Source of the DNA: Candidatus Staskawiczbacteria bacterium
GTDB lineage: Bacteria; Patescibacteriota; Minisyncoccia; Minisyncoccales; Staskawiczbacteraceae
Direction: 5' to 3'
NCBI GenBank assembly: GCA_023245145.1
Contig: JAHFKW010000004.1
Span: 37,318-94,244, forward strand
Length of the DNA: 56,927 nt
A model generated the notes under the pieces. The model was not told the DNA's origin. It made no database searches and saw only the letters and a program-made list of their open reading frames with translations. This document shows positions 33,146 to 39,950 of the stretch, piece by piece. The position numbers and the translations under genes were made by a program. The first letter of the stretch is position 1. Every line of letters begins with the position of its first letter.

Positions 33146-33481
33146 TTATTTTTTTGGCCCGGCGGCTGGCGCTGTTGCGGCAGGACCCGGCTTTACTTCG
33201 GCGCCCGCTTCAATATCGCGCTGCATTTTTCCTCCATGCCTGTGAAATTTGGTTGTAGCGGAAAATTCTCCCAATTTATGGCCCACCATATCTTCGGCTA
33301 CAAATACCGGTACAAATTCTTTTCCGTTATGCACTCCAAAAGTATAACCTACCATTTCCGGAGAAATCGTAGAATATCTGGCCCAAGTCTTGATAACCAC
33401 TTTGTCTTCTTTCCTTAACTTCAAGACTTTCTCCATTAATTTTGAATCTACAAATGGCCCTTTGCGTAAACTTCTTGACAT
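33146..33481 (-). CDS. rpsS: 30S ribosomal protein S19
   Basis: 111 aa with [19 protein letters not shown] and [33 protein letters not shown]; an Ala/Pro-rich C-terminal tail ([14 protein letters not shown]) extends beyond the usual ~92 residues. Confidence 0.97.
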   Translation of the reverse strand: MSRSLRKGPFVDSKLMEKVLKLRKEDKVVIKTWARYSTISPEMVGYTFGVHNGKEFVPVFVAEDMVGHKLGEFSATTKFHRHGGKMQRDIEAGAEVKPGPAATAPAAGPKK

Positions 33482-33487
33482 AAAATG

Positions 33488-34318
33488 TTATTTCTTTTTG
33501 CGTCGTTGAATAATATATTTATTCGTCCACTTTTTTCTATAGCGTGTCTTAACTCCCAAAGCATGTTTTCCCCATGGGGTTTTTGGATATTTAAGCCCAA
33601 TCGGCTGTCTACCTTCTCCTCCTCCGTGCGGATGATCTACCGGATTCATGGCAGAACCCCTGACATGAGGCCTGCGTCCTTTTAAGCGTGATTTTCCGGC
33701 TTTACCTATGGTATAATATCGATTTTCCTGATTTGAAACCATACCAACCGTCGCAAAACATTCTGACTTTACTTTTCTAACTTCACCGGAGGGCATTTTT
33801 AAATTAGTGAAAACGGTTTCATGTGCCAAAACCTGTGCAGAGCTTCCGGCTGACCTAACCGCAATGCCTCCACGACCGGGCTCTAATTCAATATTATATA
33901 CATTCGTACCAACCGGAATACTTTTCAACATCATGCGATTGCCGGGTTTTAATTCAGCTTTTAATGAAAAAATAGTTTCGTCCCCCACTTTTAAATCTTG
34001 CGGTGCAATAACATACTGCCTCACCTTATCATGATATTCAATTAATGCAATAAAAGCAGTCCGATTTGGGTCATATTCTAAGGCAATCACCTTGGCCGGC
34101 ATGTCCATTTTTGTTTGGGCAAATTCAACTATTCTATACAATTTTTTAACCCCTCCGCCCTTATGCCTGGTCGTGATTCGGCCGGTGGCTTTTGATCTTC
34201 CGTTACTTCTTCGCAAAGCCAAAACCAAACTCTTCTCGGGTCTTTTTTTTGTCAGCTGGGAAAAATCAATACCAGTCATTCCGCGCCTTGATGGAGTTGT
34301 TGGTTTATATATTTTCAT
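33488..34318 (-). CDS. rplB: 50S ribosomal protein L2
   Basis: 276 aa with GRITTRHKGGGVKKLYRI, the peptidyl-transferase region GSAMNPVDHPHGGGEGRQPIG and TPWGKHALGVKTR. Confidence 0.97.
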   Translation of the reverse strand: MKIYKPTTPSRRGMTGIDFSQLTKKRPEKSLVLALRRSNGRSKATGRITTRHKGGGVKKLYRIVEFAQTKMDMPAKVIALEYDPNRTAFIALIEYHDKVRQYVIAPQDLKVGDETIFSLKAELKPGNRMMLKSIPVGTNVYNIELEPGRGGIAVRSAGSSAQVLAHETVFTNLKMPSGEVRKVKSECFATVGMVSNQENRYYTIGKAGKSRLKGRRPHVRGSAMNPVDHPHGGGEGRQPIGLKYPKTPWGKHALGVKTRYRKKWTNKYIIQRRKKK

Positions 34319-34327
34319 TTAGTATAA

Positions 34328-34744
34328 TTAGAATAATTCAATCTTTTGTCCTTCTTTTATAGTCACAATGGCTTTATGATATGCCTTCTTAAAACCTTCG
34401 GTTCTGCCTAATCGCCTCTTTTTATGCGGAATGCGCACCATATTTACCGAAAGCACATTAACCCCATATGCTCCTTCAATGGCCTTTTTAATTTCTGGTT
34501 TATTGGCATGATTATAGACCGTAAACGTATATTTGTTTTTTTCTGATAAATAATTAGCTTTTTCTGAAATGTGGGGGGCTTTTACAACTTGATATGAAAA
34601 TTTCTTCGCCTCGCTGGAGTTTCGCTTTGGCGAAACGGAGGCGGGTTTATCCTTTATTTCTTTTACAACCGAAACATTCTGGGCTTTTTTTTCTTTAGCT
34701 TTGTCTTTTTCTTTTTTATTTTTTAAAAAATCTAACAGTGCCAT
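34328..34744 (-). CDS. rplW: 50S ribosomal protein L23 with N-terminal extension and palindrome insertion
   Basis: 138 aa against ~95 usual. The canonical core begins at VVKAPHISEKANYLSEKNKYTFTV and ends RRLGRTEGFKKAYHKAIVTI. The ~50-residue Lys-rich extension contains DKPASVSPKRNSSEAKK, encoded by the hairpin at 34606-34647. L23 lies at the exit tunnel, so the extension is likely solvent-exposed. Confidence 0.96.
   Translation of the reverse strand: MALLDFLKNKKEKDKAKEKKAQNVSVVKEIKDKPASVSPKRNSSEAKKFSYQVVKAPHISEKANYLSEKNKYTFTVYNHANKPEIKKAIEGAYGVNVLSVNMVRIPHKKRRLGRTEGFKKAYHKAIVTIKEGQKIELF
34606..34647. repeat. In-frame palindromic element in rplW
   Basis: GTTTCGC-TTTG-GCGAAAC perfect hairpin within CGCCTC...GGAGGCG, sharing the GGAGGCGGGTTT flank with the rpsC copy. 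Confidence 0.8.
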
Positions 34745-34745
34745 A

Positions 34746-35375
34746 TTATTTTGTTACAAAAATTTTCTCTATATCTTGAATTCCGGCTTTCGATATAATC
34801 ACATATTTGTGATTCAATAAATCCACCACATTCAAATTTCGGGTTTCGGCCACGCCAGTTTTAGCAATGTTTCTGGCCGACATAAAGACATTATTACCTT
34901 CACTGTTAATCAGTAATCGCGAAGATGAACCGACCGGTAATTTTTTAATCAAACTGGCCATATCCTTAGTTTTTGGTTTGTCTATCTTTAATTCATCCAA
35001 CACCACAACTAAATTATTTTTAGCTTTGCTGGACAACACCATAAACATGGCTTTTCTACGCATTTTGGTTGGCACGGTTTTTTCGTATACTTTTTCATTG
35101 GTTGGACCACCTGTTACTCCCCCACCTTTCCAAAGCGGTGATCGACTTGAACCTGCGCGAGCCCTACCTGTTCCTTTTTGTCGCCAAGGTTTTCGACCTC
35201 CTCCACGAACTTCGCTTCTATCTTTGGTATGCGCAGAAACTTGTCTTTTATTGGCCGTTTGCGAAATAAACACTTGGTGCACCAAATCAGCGTTCATAGG
35301 AACCTCAAATATTTCTTTTGGCAGAGTCATTTCACTTGCCTCTTTACCTTCTTGTGTATAAACTACCGTTTTCAT
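34746..35375 (-). CDS. rplD: 50S ribosomal protein L4
   Basis: 209 aa with the tunnel loop KPWRQKGTGRARAGSSRSPLWKGGGVTGGP and conserved ARNIAKTGVAETRNLNVVDLLNH. Autoregulation of S10 operons by L4 is known in some bacteria; not testable here. Confidence 0.97.
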   Translation of the reverse strand: MKTVVYTQEGKEASEMTLPKEIFEVPMNADLVHQVFISQTANKRQVSAHTKDRSEVRGGGRKPWRQKGTGRARAGSSRSPLWKGGGVTGGPTNEKVYEKTVPTKMRRKAMFMVLSSKAKNNLVVVLDELKIDKPKTKDMASLIKKLPVGSSSRLLINSEGNNVFMSARNIAKTGVAETRNLNVVDLLNHKYVIISKAGIQDIEKIFVTK

Positions 35376-35385
35376 ATTCTATTTT

Positions 35386-35982
35386 CTAACTTCTAATTTC
35401 TAGTAATGTTCCCCTATGCCCAGGTACAGCTCCTTTAATGGCCAGTACATTATTTTCTAAATCCACTTTAGCAATCATCAAATTTTTAACCGTAACTCTA
35501 TCGGTTCCCATTCGGCCAGGCATTTTTCTGCCCTTAATAGTGTGTTGTGGAAATCGTTGTCCGATAGAACCAATCGTCCTGGCTTCGTGTTTCATACCAT
35601 GACTAGAATTTCTCCCCGACATACCATGCCGTTTTACTCCTCCCTGAAATCCTTTTCCCTTTGAAGTACCAATCACTGTCACCACATCCCCTTCCTTAAA
35701 TTCAGTCACATTGAATTCATCGCCAACGTTTTTTATAAATTGGGAATTAGGAATTAGAAATTCCCGCAGGTGTCGGTATTCTTTACCCTTCATAGATTTT
35801 CCAATTTTATTTTTCTTGGTAATTTTCACAAATCCGATTTGCAATGCATCATACCCTTCTTTGGCTTGCGTTTTTTTCTGTAAAACTGTGCACGGACCGG
35901 CAAAAACCAAAGTCACCGGAATCACTTTTCCTTCAGAGAATACCTGGGACATTTCAATTTTTTTACCTAATATAAATTTCAT
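35386..35982 (-). CDS. rplC: 50S ribosomal protein L3
   Basis: 198 aa with KKIEMSQVFSEGKVIPVTLV, VIGTSKGKGFQGGVKRHG and the finger GRKMPGRMGTDRVTVKNL. The segment REFLIPNSQFIKN is encoded across a GGGAATT...AATTCCC palindrome (35742-35765), made of the same TTAGGAATTAG words that fill nearby intergenic gaps. Confidence 0.96.
   Translation of the reverse strand: MKFILGKKIEMSQVFSEGKVIPVTLVFAGPCTVLQKKTQAKEGYDALQIGFVKITKKNKIGKSMKGKEYRHLREFLIPNSQFIKNVGDEFNVTEFKEGDVVTVIGTSKGKGFQGGVKRHGMSGRNSSHGMKHEARTIGSIGQRFPQHTIKGRKMPGRMGTDRVTVKNLMIAKVDLENNVLAIKGAVPGHRGTLLEIRS
35742..35765. repeat. In-frame palindrome in rplC
   Basis: GGGAATT and AATTCCC arms around AGGAATTAGA, translated as FLIPNSQF. Confidence 0.55.
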
Positions 35983-36014
35983 ACTTTATAACCTGATAAA
36001 CTTGATAACTTTTA

Positions 36015-36095
36015 ACTAAAAATGGGCTATCGCCCATTTTTCTGGCAATGTTGTTACCGGGCACAATATTGTGTCCCAGAAGTTAACAATTGTCT
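36015..36095 (-). promoter_or_regulatory. Structured leader/attenuator between rpsJ and rplC
   Basis: On the minus strand after rpsJ: a nested hairpin (TGTTA 36052-36056 with TAACA 36084-36088 enclosing CACAAT/ATTGTG), then AAAAATGGGC-GATA-GCCCATTTTT (36018-36041), a terminator-shaped hairpin with a T-run. It can reduce readthrough from tuf-rpsJ into the L3-SecY genes or act as an attenuator. Confidence 0.65.
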
Positions 36096-36109
36096 AATAT
36101 GTTATACTA

Positions 36110-36487
36110 TTAAATTTTGATAGAAATGTCAACACCCGATGGCAAATTCAAGTCCCTCAATGCTTCAATAATTTCTTGATTGGGACTTAAAACATCAATC
36201 ACTCTTTTGTGGACTCTCATTTCAAATTGCTCTCTAGCATTTTTGTGAACAAAAGTTGAACGATTAACGGTGTATTTTAATACTTCTGTCGGCAGAGGCA
36301 CTGGTCCGATAATTTCAACTCCACTGCGATTGGCAATATCAATTATCTGTCTGACGGAACTATCAATAATCTTATGATCATACGCTTTTAATTTAATGCG
36401 CAATTTAGGCATCAAAGCACCCTCAACCTCTTTGGGTGTTTCTATTTTTGGCGCTTTTTTGGTTGAAGGTACTTTGGTTGTTGCCAT
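36110..36487 (-). CDS. rpsJ: 30S ribosomal protein S10
   Basis: 125 aa; core [24 protein letters not shown] and [39 protein letters not shown], with a ~25-residue Lys/Pro-rich N-terminal extension. Four bp after tuf. Confidence 0.97.
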   Translation of the reverse strand: MATTKVPSTKKAPKIETPKEVEGALMPKLRIKLKAYDHKIIDSSVRQIIDIANRSGVEIIGPVPLPTEVLKYTVNRSTFVHKNAREQFEMRVHKRVIDVLSPNQEIIEALRDLNLPSGVDISIKI

Positions 36488-36491
36488 ACGT

Positions 36492-37685
36492 TTATTTGAT
36501 AATCTTGGTTACCACACCGGCTCCCACGGTTTTACCTCCTTCTCGGATAGCAAATTTGCCCTGCTCTTCCAATGCTACCGGCACAATCAGTTTTACCACT
36601 AATTTAGCAGTATCGCCCGGCATTACCATTTCGGTTCCAGCCGGCAAAGTGACATCTCCGGTAATATCAGAGGTTCGGATATAGAATTGCGGTTTGTAGC
36701 CGGTAAAAAATGGAGTTGCTCTTCCACCTTCATCTTTAGACAAAATATAGCATTCTGTCTCAAACTCGGTGTGAGGAGTAATGGACCCAGTTTTGGCCAA
36801 CACTTGACCTCGTTCAATATCTTCTTTCTTTAAACCTCTCAATAAAATTCCCACGTTGTCTCCGGCTTGTCCCCTGTCCAAAGATTTTTGGAACATTTCC
36901 ACCGAAACAGCGACAGATTTTTGAGTTGGTCTAATTCCTACGATTTCCACTTCATCGTTAGCATTAATCACTCCTCTTTCGATTCTACCGGTGGCCACAG
37001 TTCCTCGTCCTTCAATAGAAAAAACGTCTTCAATGGCCATAGCGAAAGGCTTATCTAATTCTCGCAAAGGTTCTGGGATATAATTGTCACAAGCATCCAA
37101 TAAATCAATGATTGGCTTGGCAGCTGCATCATCCACGGATGTGGCGGCCAAAGCTTTAGTGCTAGAACCACGGATAATTGGCGTTGTATCCCCCGGGAAA
37201 CCATATTTTTTCAATAATTCACGAACTTCTGATTCCACCAAATCCAAAATTTCAGGGTCATCCACCATATCACACTTATTCATGTACACCAAAAGTGATG
37301 GTAATCCAACCTGTTTGGCCAGCAAAATGTGTTCTTTGGTTTGAGGCATAGGTCCATCTGGAGCAGATACCACCAAAATTCCACCGTCCATTTGGGCGGC
37401 TCCGGTGATCATGTTTTTAATGTAGTCGGCGTGTCCAGGGCAATCAATCAAAGCATAGTGACGTTTTGGAGTTTCGCATTCCAAGTGGGTGATAGAAATC
37501 GTCACCCCTCTGGCTTTTTCTTCCGGAGACTTGTCAATCTGGTCAACATTTTCTCCAGACGACATTAAACCACGCAACTTTGAGATGTGCATGATAGCCG
37601 CTGAAGTGGTGGTTTTTCCATGGTCAACGTGACCAATGGTACCGATATTTACGTGCGGTTTTGTTCGCTCAAATTTCTCTGCCAT
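36492..37685 (-). CDS. tuf: Elongation factor Tu
   Basis: GTPase delivering aminoacyl-tRNA. 397 aa with GHVDHGKTT (G1), [43 protein letters not shown] (G2/G3), NKCD (G4), and the domain II/III signatures including C-terminal [15 protein letters not shown]. Only one copy is present in the window; it heads tuf-rpsJ under its own promoter. Confidence 0.98.
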   Translation of the reverse strand: MAEKFERTKPHVNIGTIGHVDHGKTTTSAAIMHISKLRGLMSSGENVDQIDKSPEEKARGVTISITHLECETPKRHYALIDCPGHADYIKNMITGAAQMDGGILVVSAPDGPMPQTKEHILLAKQVGLPSLLVYMNKCDMVDDPEILDLVESEVRELLKKYGFPGDTTPIIRGSSTKALAATSVDDAAAKPIIDLLDACDNYIPEPLRELDKPFAMAIEDVFSIEGRGTVATGRIERGVINANDEVEIVGIRPTQKSVAVSVEMFQKSLDRGQAGDNVGILLRGLKKEDIERGQVLAKTGSITPHTEFETECYILSKDEGGRATPFFTGYKPQFYIRTSDITGDVTLPAGTEMVMPGDTAKLVVKLIVPVALEEQGKFAIREGGKTVGAGVVTKIIK

Positions 37686-37763
37686 TTTGCTTTTTATTGC
37701 CCAACGATTAAGCCAGTTTGGACAACGTTAATTAATTTTTAATATTATTTTACAATACTCACT

Positions 37764-37792
37764 ATATTATTCTATTTGTGGTTAATAGTCAA
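37764..37792 (-). promoter_or_regulatory. Promoter of tuf-rpsJ
   Basis: TTGACT (37787-37792), 17-nt spacer, TAATAT (37764-37769) on the minus strand, leaving a leader of ~75 nt. Confidence 0.65.
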
Positions 37793-37804
37793 CACCCCAT
37801 AAGC

Positions 37805-37830
37805 AAAAAACGCTAATCTTGGCGTTTTTT
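37805..37830. terminator. Bidirectional terminator upstream of tuf
   Basis: AAAAAACGC and GCGTTTTTT form the stem with a short loop; on the minus strand it ends the 38259-37842 gene pair. Confidence 0.75.
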
Positions 37831-37841
37831 ATTAGTAATTA

Positions 37842-38096
37842 CTAAATTTCGAGGGCTTTTTCAAGAACCCTAACTCTCTTTTCAAGACTTTGAGGGTCAC
37901 TAATTTTTACTTCTATTTCATCCAACTTTGCTTCAACCTTCCCCAACCTATCATCCATTTTTTTTACTTGATCCTCAATTTTTTCTACCTGTTCTTTTGT
38001 GGCAACCTTTTCAAAACTATCATTCATCATTTTGGCAGTGGGGAAAATATCAGCCATTGCCTTGATTATTTTTTCTAAATCTTTATTATCAAACAT
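37842..38096 (-). CDS. Small coiled-coil protein, unknown
   Basis: 84 aa; residues ~28-80 (EKVATKEQVEKIEDQVKKMDDRLGKVEAKLDEIEVKI) form a continuous heptad coiled coil. No function recognised. It overlaps the 38089 gene by 8 nt. Confidence 0.65.
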   Translation of the reverse strand: MFDNKDLEKIIKAMADIFPTAKMMNDSFEKVATKEQVEKIEDQVKKMDDRLGKVEAKLDEIEVKISDPQSLEKRVRVLEKALEI

Positions 38097-38259
38097 CTTT
38101 TTTTTCTTCTTTAATAACTTTGTGTTTCTTTAAAAAAGCTACAATGGGAGTCGCACAAGGATAGCAAGCCTCAATTTTGTTATGAAAAAATCCAATACCT
38201 GCCACGATGTATTCCCCCTTAGTATCTTTTTTACAAATATCGCATTTCGTAATGTTCAT
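38089..38259 (-). CDS. Small zinc-ribbon-like protein
   Basis: 56 aa from ATG 38259 (MNITKCDICKKDTKGEYI); the longer frame adds ten residues. Two cysteine pairs, CDIC near the start and CYPC in the middle, fit a small zinc-binding fold. Partner and role unknown; it is coupled to the coiled-coil gene. Confidence 0.6.
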   Translation of the reverse strand: MNITKCDICKKDTKGEYIVAGIGFFHNKIEACYPCATPIVAFLKKHKVIKEEKKDV

Positions 38260-38327
38260 ACATCTATAATATTCCTTTCCAAAAACCATGTCAAACCCTT
38301 CGATAAAAACTCAGGGCAAGCAAAATT

Positions 38328-38678
38328 CTAAAAAATAATGGGTTTTCTATTGATAAATATAGACTCAACCCAGCGCGCATTATCTTCTTTTCCTTCAGAA
38401 AATATTACCATAATCAAACGACTTCCAACGTAAAAATTTAATTGTGATGATTTTCCAACTGCTATTCGTCCTAGCACTTGCCTGCTGCTCAGTTTTGCCA
38501 TAATAGTTTCATAAATTCTAGCATACAATCCCTCTGCATTTTTCCGATAATTTTCTATAATTTCATTTTCAGACCAAATTCCACTATCGCTATACAGATC
38601 AACAAACGAATCTTTATAGTGGACGATAAACAAATATAAATCCGTATATGCCTGTTGAGTAAAAATTACTTCGGGCAT
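38328..38678 (-). CDS. RelE/ParE-like toxin
   Basis: 116 aa. EVIFTQQAYTDLYLFIVHYKD at the start and the beta-sheet KLSSRQVLGRIAVGKSSQLNFYVGSRLIMVIFSEGKEDNARWVESIFI resemble the RelE/ParE toxin fold (basic, compact, C-terminal strand-rich). It starts 4 bp after a 48-aa gene, the usual antitoxin-toxin arrangement. The family call is moderate because identity is low. Confidence 0.55.
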   Translation of the reverse strand: MPEVIFTQQAYTDLYLFIVHYKDSFVDLYSDSGIWSENEIIENYRKNAEGLYARIYETIMAKLSSRQVLGRIAVGKSSQLNFYVGSRLIMVIFSEGKEDNARWVESIFINRKPIIF

Positions 38679-38682
38679 GTTA

Positions 38683-38829
38683 TTACACTTTTAGCTTAGC
38701 ATTTTTCTTCCAAGCTAACCTCAACTCCATCCTCAATTTTTCAGCCGACTCATTAATGTGCTTTCTCATTAATACATCGAATTCTTTGGCAGTATAACCA
38801 ACTCTTTTTTGAGGTGTATCTTTTTTCAT
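38683..38829 (-). CDS. Small basic protein, candidate antitoxin
   Basis: 48-aa gene from ATG 38829 to TAA 38683: begins MKKDTPQKRVGYTAKEF and continues as a predicted helix (DVLMRKHINESAEKLRMEL, then RLAWKKNAKLKV). It is preceded by its own promoter (38851-38878) and followed at 4 bp by the toxin-like gene. No N-terminal DNA-binding fold is obvious, so antitoxin status rests on position. Confidence 0.6.
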   Translation of the reverse strand: MKKDTPQKRVGYTAKEFDVLMRKHINESAEKLRMELRLAWKKNAKLKV

Positions 38830-38850
38830 GTTTTTTATTTTATTAACTTT

Positions 38851-38878
38851 ATTCTACCACCTCAAAAACGTGTGTCAA
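38851..38878 (-). promoter_or_regulatory. Promoter of the toxin-antitoxin pair
   Basis: TTGACA (38873-38878), 16-nt spacer, TAGAAT (38851-38856) on the minus strand, ~22 nt upstream of the antitoxin ATG. Confidence 0.65.
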
Positions 38879-38918
38879 ATCCTTCGACGTGGCTCAGGAC
38901 CAGCTCTCCGACCAGGGC

Positions 38919-38958
38919 AGGTTTGCTAAATATGGTATATTGTGTTATGATTTTGGTG
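38919..38958 (+). promoter_or_regulatory. Promoter of the 39000 gene (shared cassette promoter, copy 1)
   Basis: TTGCTA, 17-nt spacer, TATGAT; the stretch TATTGTGTTATGATTTTGGT (38938-38957) recurs at 39396-39415 with one base changed. Confidence 0.65.
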
Positions 38959-38999
38959 CCAAACAAACTCACACTCCATCACAAGTTTAGGAGGCATTC

Positions 39000-39254
39000 A
39001 TGAATGTGCCAGGAGCAAGAGAGGTGTACTGCAAAGCGGCCTGGAGCACCCTAGAAAAAATCATCGACAGGAAACGGTTTAGAAATGTAGGGTTCATTTA
39101 CAGGGCAAAAGCCATTGAATGCATATTGCATGGTTGTAGCCCAAAACCTGTTCTTGCCCTACTTTCAAACATCAATTCCGAGAGAGATGTGGTACGTTCA
39201 AAAATCGCACTCAATAGCCCAGAAGCATTGCGAAGAAGGATACTGAACATATAG
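39000..39254 (+). CDS. Accessory cassette protein, unknown
   Basis: 84 aa, helical and basic (MNVPGAREVYCKAAWSTLEK to EALRRRILNI). Perfect AGGAGG Shine-Dalgarno five bases before ATG. No family recognised. It is bounded by the shared promoter and a terminator that is nearly the same as the one after the 39453 gene. Confidence 0.65.
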   Translation: MNVPGAREVYCKAAWSTLEKIIDRKRFRNVGFIYRAKAIECILHGCSPKPVLALLSNINSERDVVRSKIALNSPEALRRRILNI

Positions 39255-39267
39255 ATCCTTTTCGTCC

Positions 39268-39302
39268 AAGCCCGCGCGGTCGATCGCCGGGCTTCTTTTT
39301 TT
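39268..39302 (+). terminator. Terminator of the 39000 gene
   Basis: AAGCCCG (39268-39274) with CGGGCTT (39288-39294), then CTTTTTTT. The loop GCGCGGTCGATCGC shares GCGCG and ATCGC with the next cassette terminator. Confidence 0.85.
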
Positions 39303-39378
39303 ATTATTTTTGAAAGTAAGAAAATATACTACATTTCTTAAAGCTTTTGTATTTGTAGTATAATGTTGAACCCGTAGG

Positions 39379-39416
39379 ACTAGCGGAATATATTATATTG
39401 TGCTATGATTTTGGTG
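39379..39416 (+). promoter_or_regulatory. Promoter of the 39453 gene (shared cassette promoter, copy 2)
   Basis: TATTGTGCTATGATTTTGGT (39396-39415), TATGAT as -10, weak -35 TAGCGG at 17 nt. Confidence 0.6.
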
Positions 39417-39452
39417 GTTAGAAATTATCCAACACCGAGGGAGAGAAAGAAA

Positions 39453-39755
39453 ATGAAACCTACTGGAAAAAAAGAGCACTTTGACATTCTGGGCGCCCAA
39501 AAACAGGGGAAATCGCTGCTGATTATCGGGACCAAGTGCAGAAGACTGGAAATCGAATTTTTAGCGGTGGAATGGAAGGTTACCACAACTCATCGCGAAA
39601 AGGATCCGTATGGATATAGGTACCCAAGGGTTCTTCTTGATTATAATAGCAGTGGACGCATCGCAAACTGCAGAATAACGGGCCCACGTCACCTTCTGGA
39701 AAAACTACTCGAAGGACTGGGCTTTGCGATAACAAATGATAGCACTTTGGATTAA
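39453..39755 (+). CDS. Accessory cassette protein, unknown
   Basis: 100 aa from ATG 39453 (MKPTGKKEHFDILGAQ), chosen because GAGGGAGAG is just upstream; the frame extends to 39405. Alternating strands and helices (LLIIGTKCRRLEIEFLAVEWKV, ITGPRHLLEKLLEGLGFAI); no motif recognised. Same promoter and terminator style as the 39000 gene. Confidence 0.65.
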   Translation: MKPTGKKEHFDILGAQKQGKSLLIIGTKCRRLEIEFLAVEWKVTTTHREKDPYGYRYPRVLLDYNSSGRIANCRITGPRHLLEKLLEGLGFAITNDSTLD

Positions 39756-39762
39756 AAGAAGT

Positions 39763-39799
39763 GCTTAGCCCGCGCGACATCGCCGGGCTTCTTTTTTTA
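39763..39799 (+). terminator. Terminator of the 39453 gene
   Basis: AGCCCG (39767-39772) with CGGGCT (39784-39789), then TCTTTTTTT. Confidence 0.85.
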
Positions 39800-39817
39800 T
39801 ATAAAAATGCAGCGAGA

Positions 39818-39938
39818 CAGTTTCAGGAGCTTGGCATAACGGAGGCGCACCGTTGTGTGCGCCGAGTTAGAGGCACGTTTTGAATCGCATATACTAACTC
39901 GCGATTCAAAACGATGACGTGCCAAGCGATGGAAACTG
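39818..39938. other. Nested inverted-repeat element downstream of fusA
   Basis: Outer arms CAGTTTC (39818-39824) and GAAACTG (39932-39938) enclose GCTTGGCA/TGCCAAGC, a GGCGCAC-GTGCGCC hairpin and a GTTTTGAATCGC-GCGATTCAAAAC hairpin (12-bp arms). GGCACG/CGTGCC is an alternative pairing that competes with GCTTGGCA/TGCCAAGC. It fills the gap between a plus-strand terminator and the fusA stop, so it is either a fusA 3'UTR structure, a small RNA, or a mobile palindrome. Confidence 0.7.
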
Positions 39939-39950
39939 CCGAGCAAAACC

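Noticed and set aside
39818-39938. Integron attC site
   Set aside because: TAAC...GTTA boxes around a hairpin look similar, but the R boxes do not fit the consensus, no integrase is present, and the cassettes here have their own promoters.
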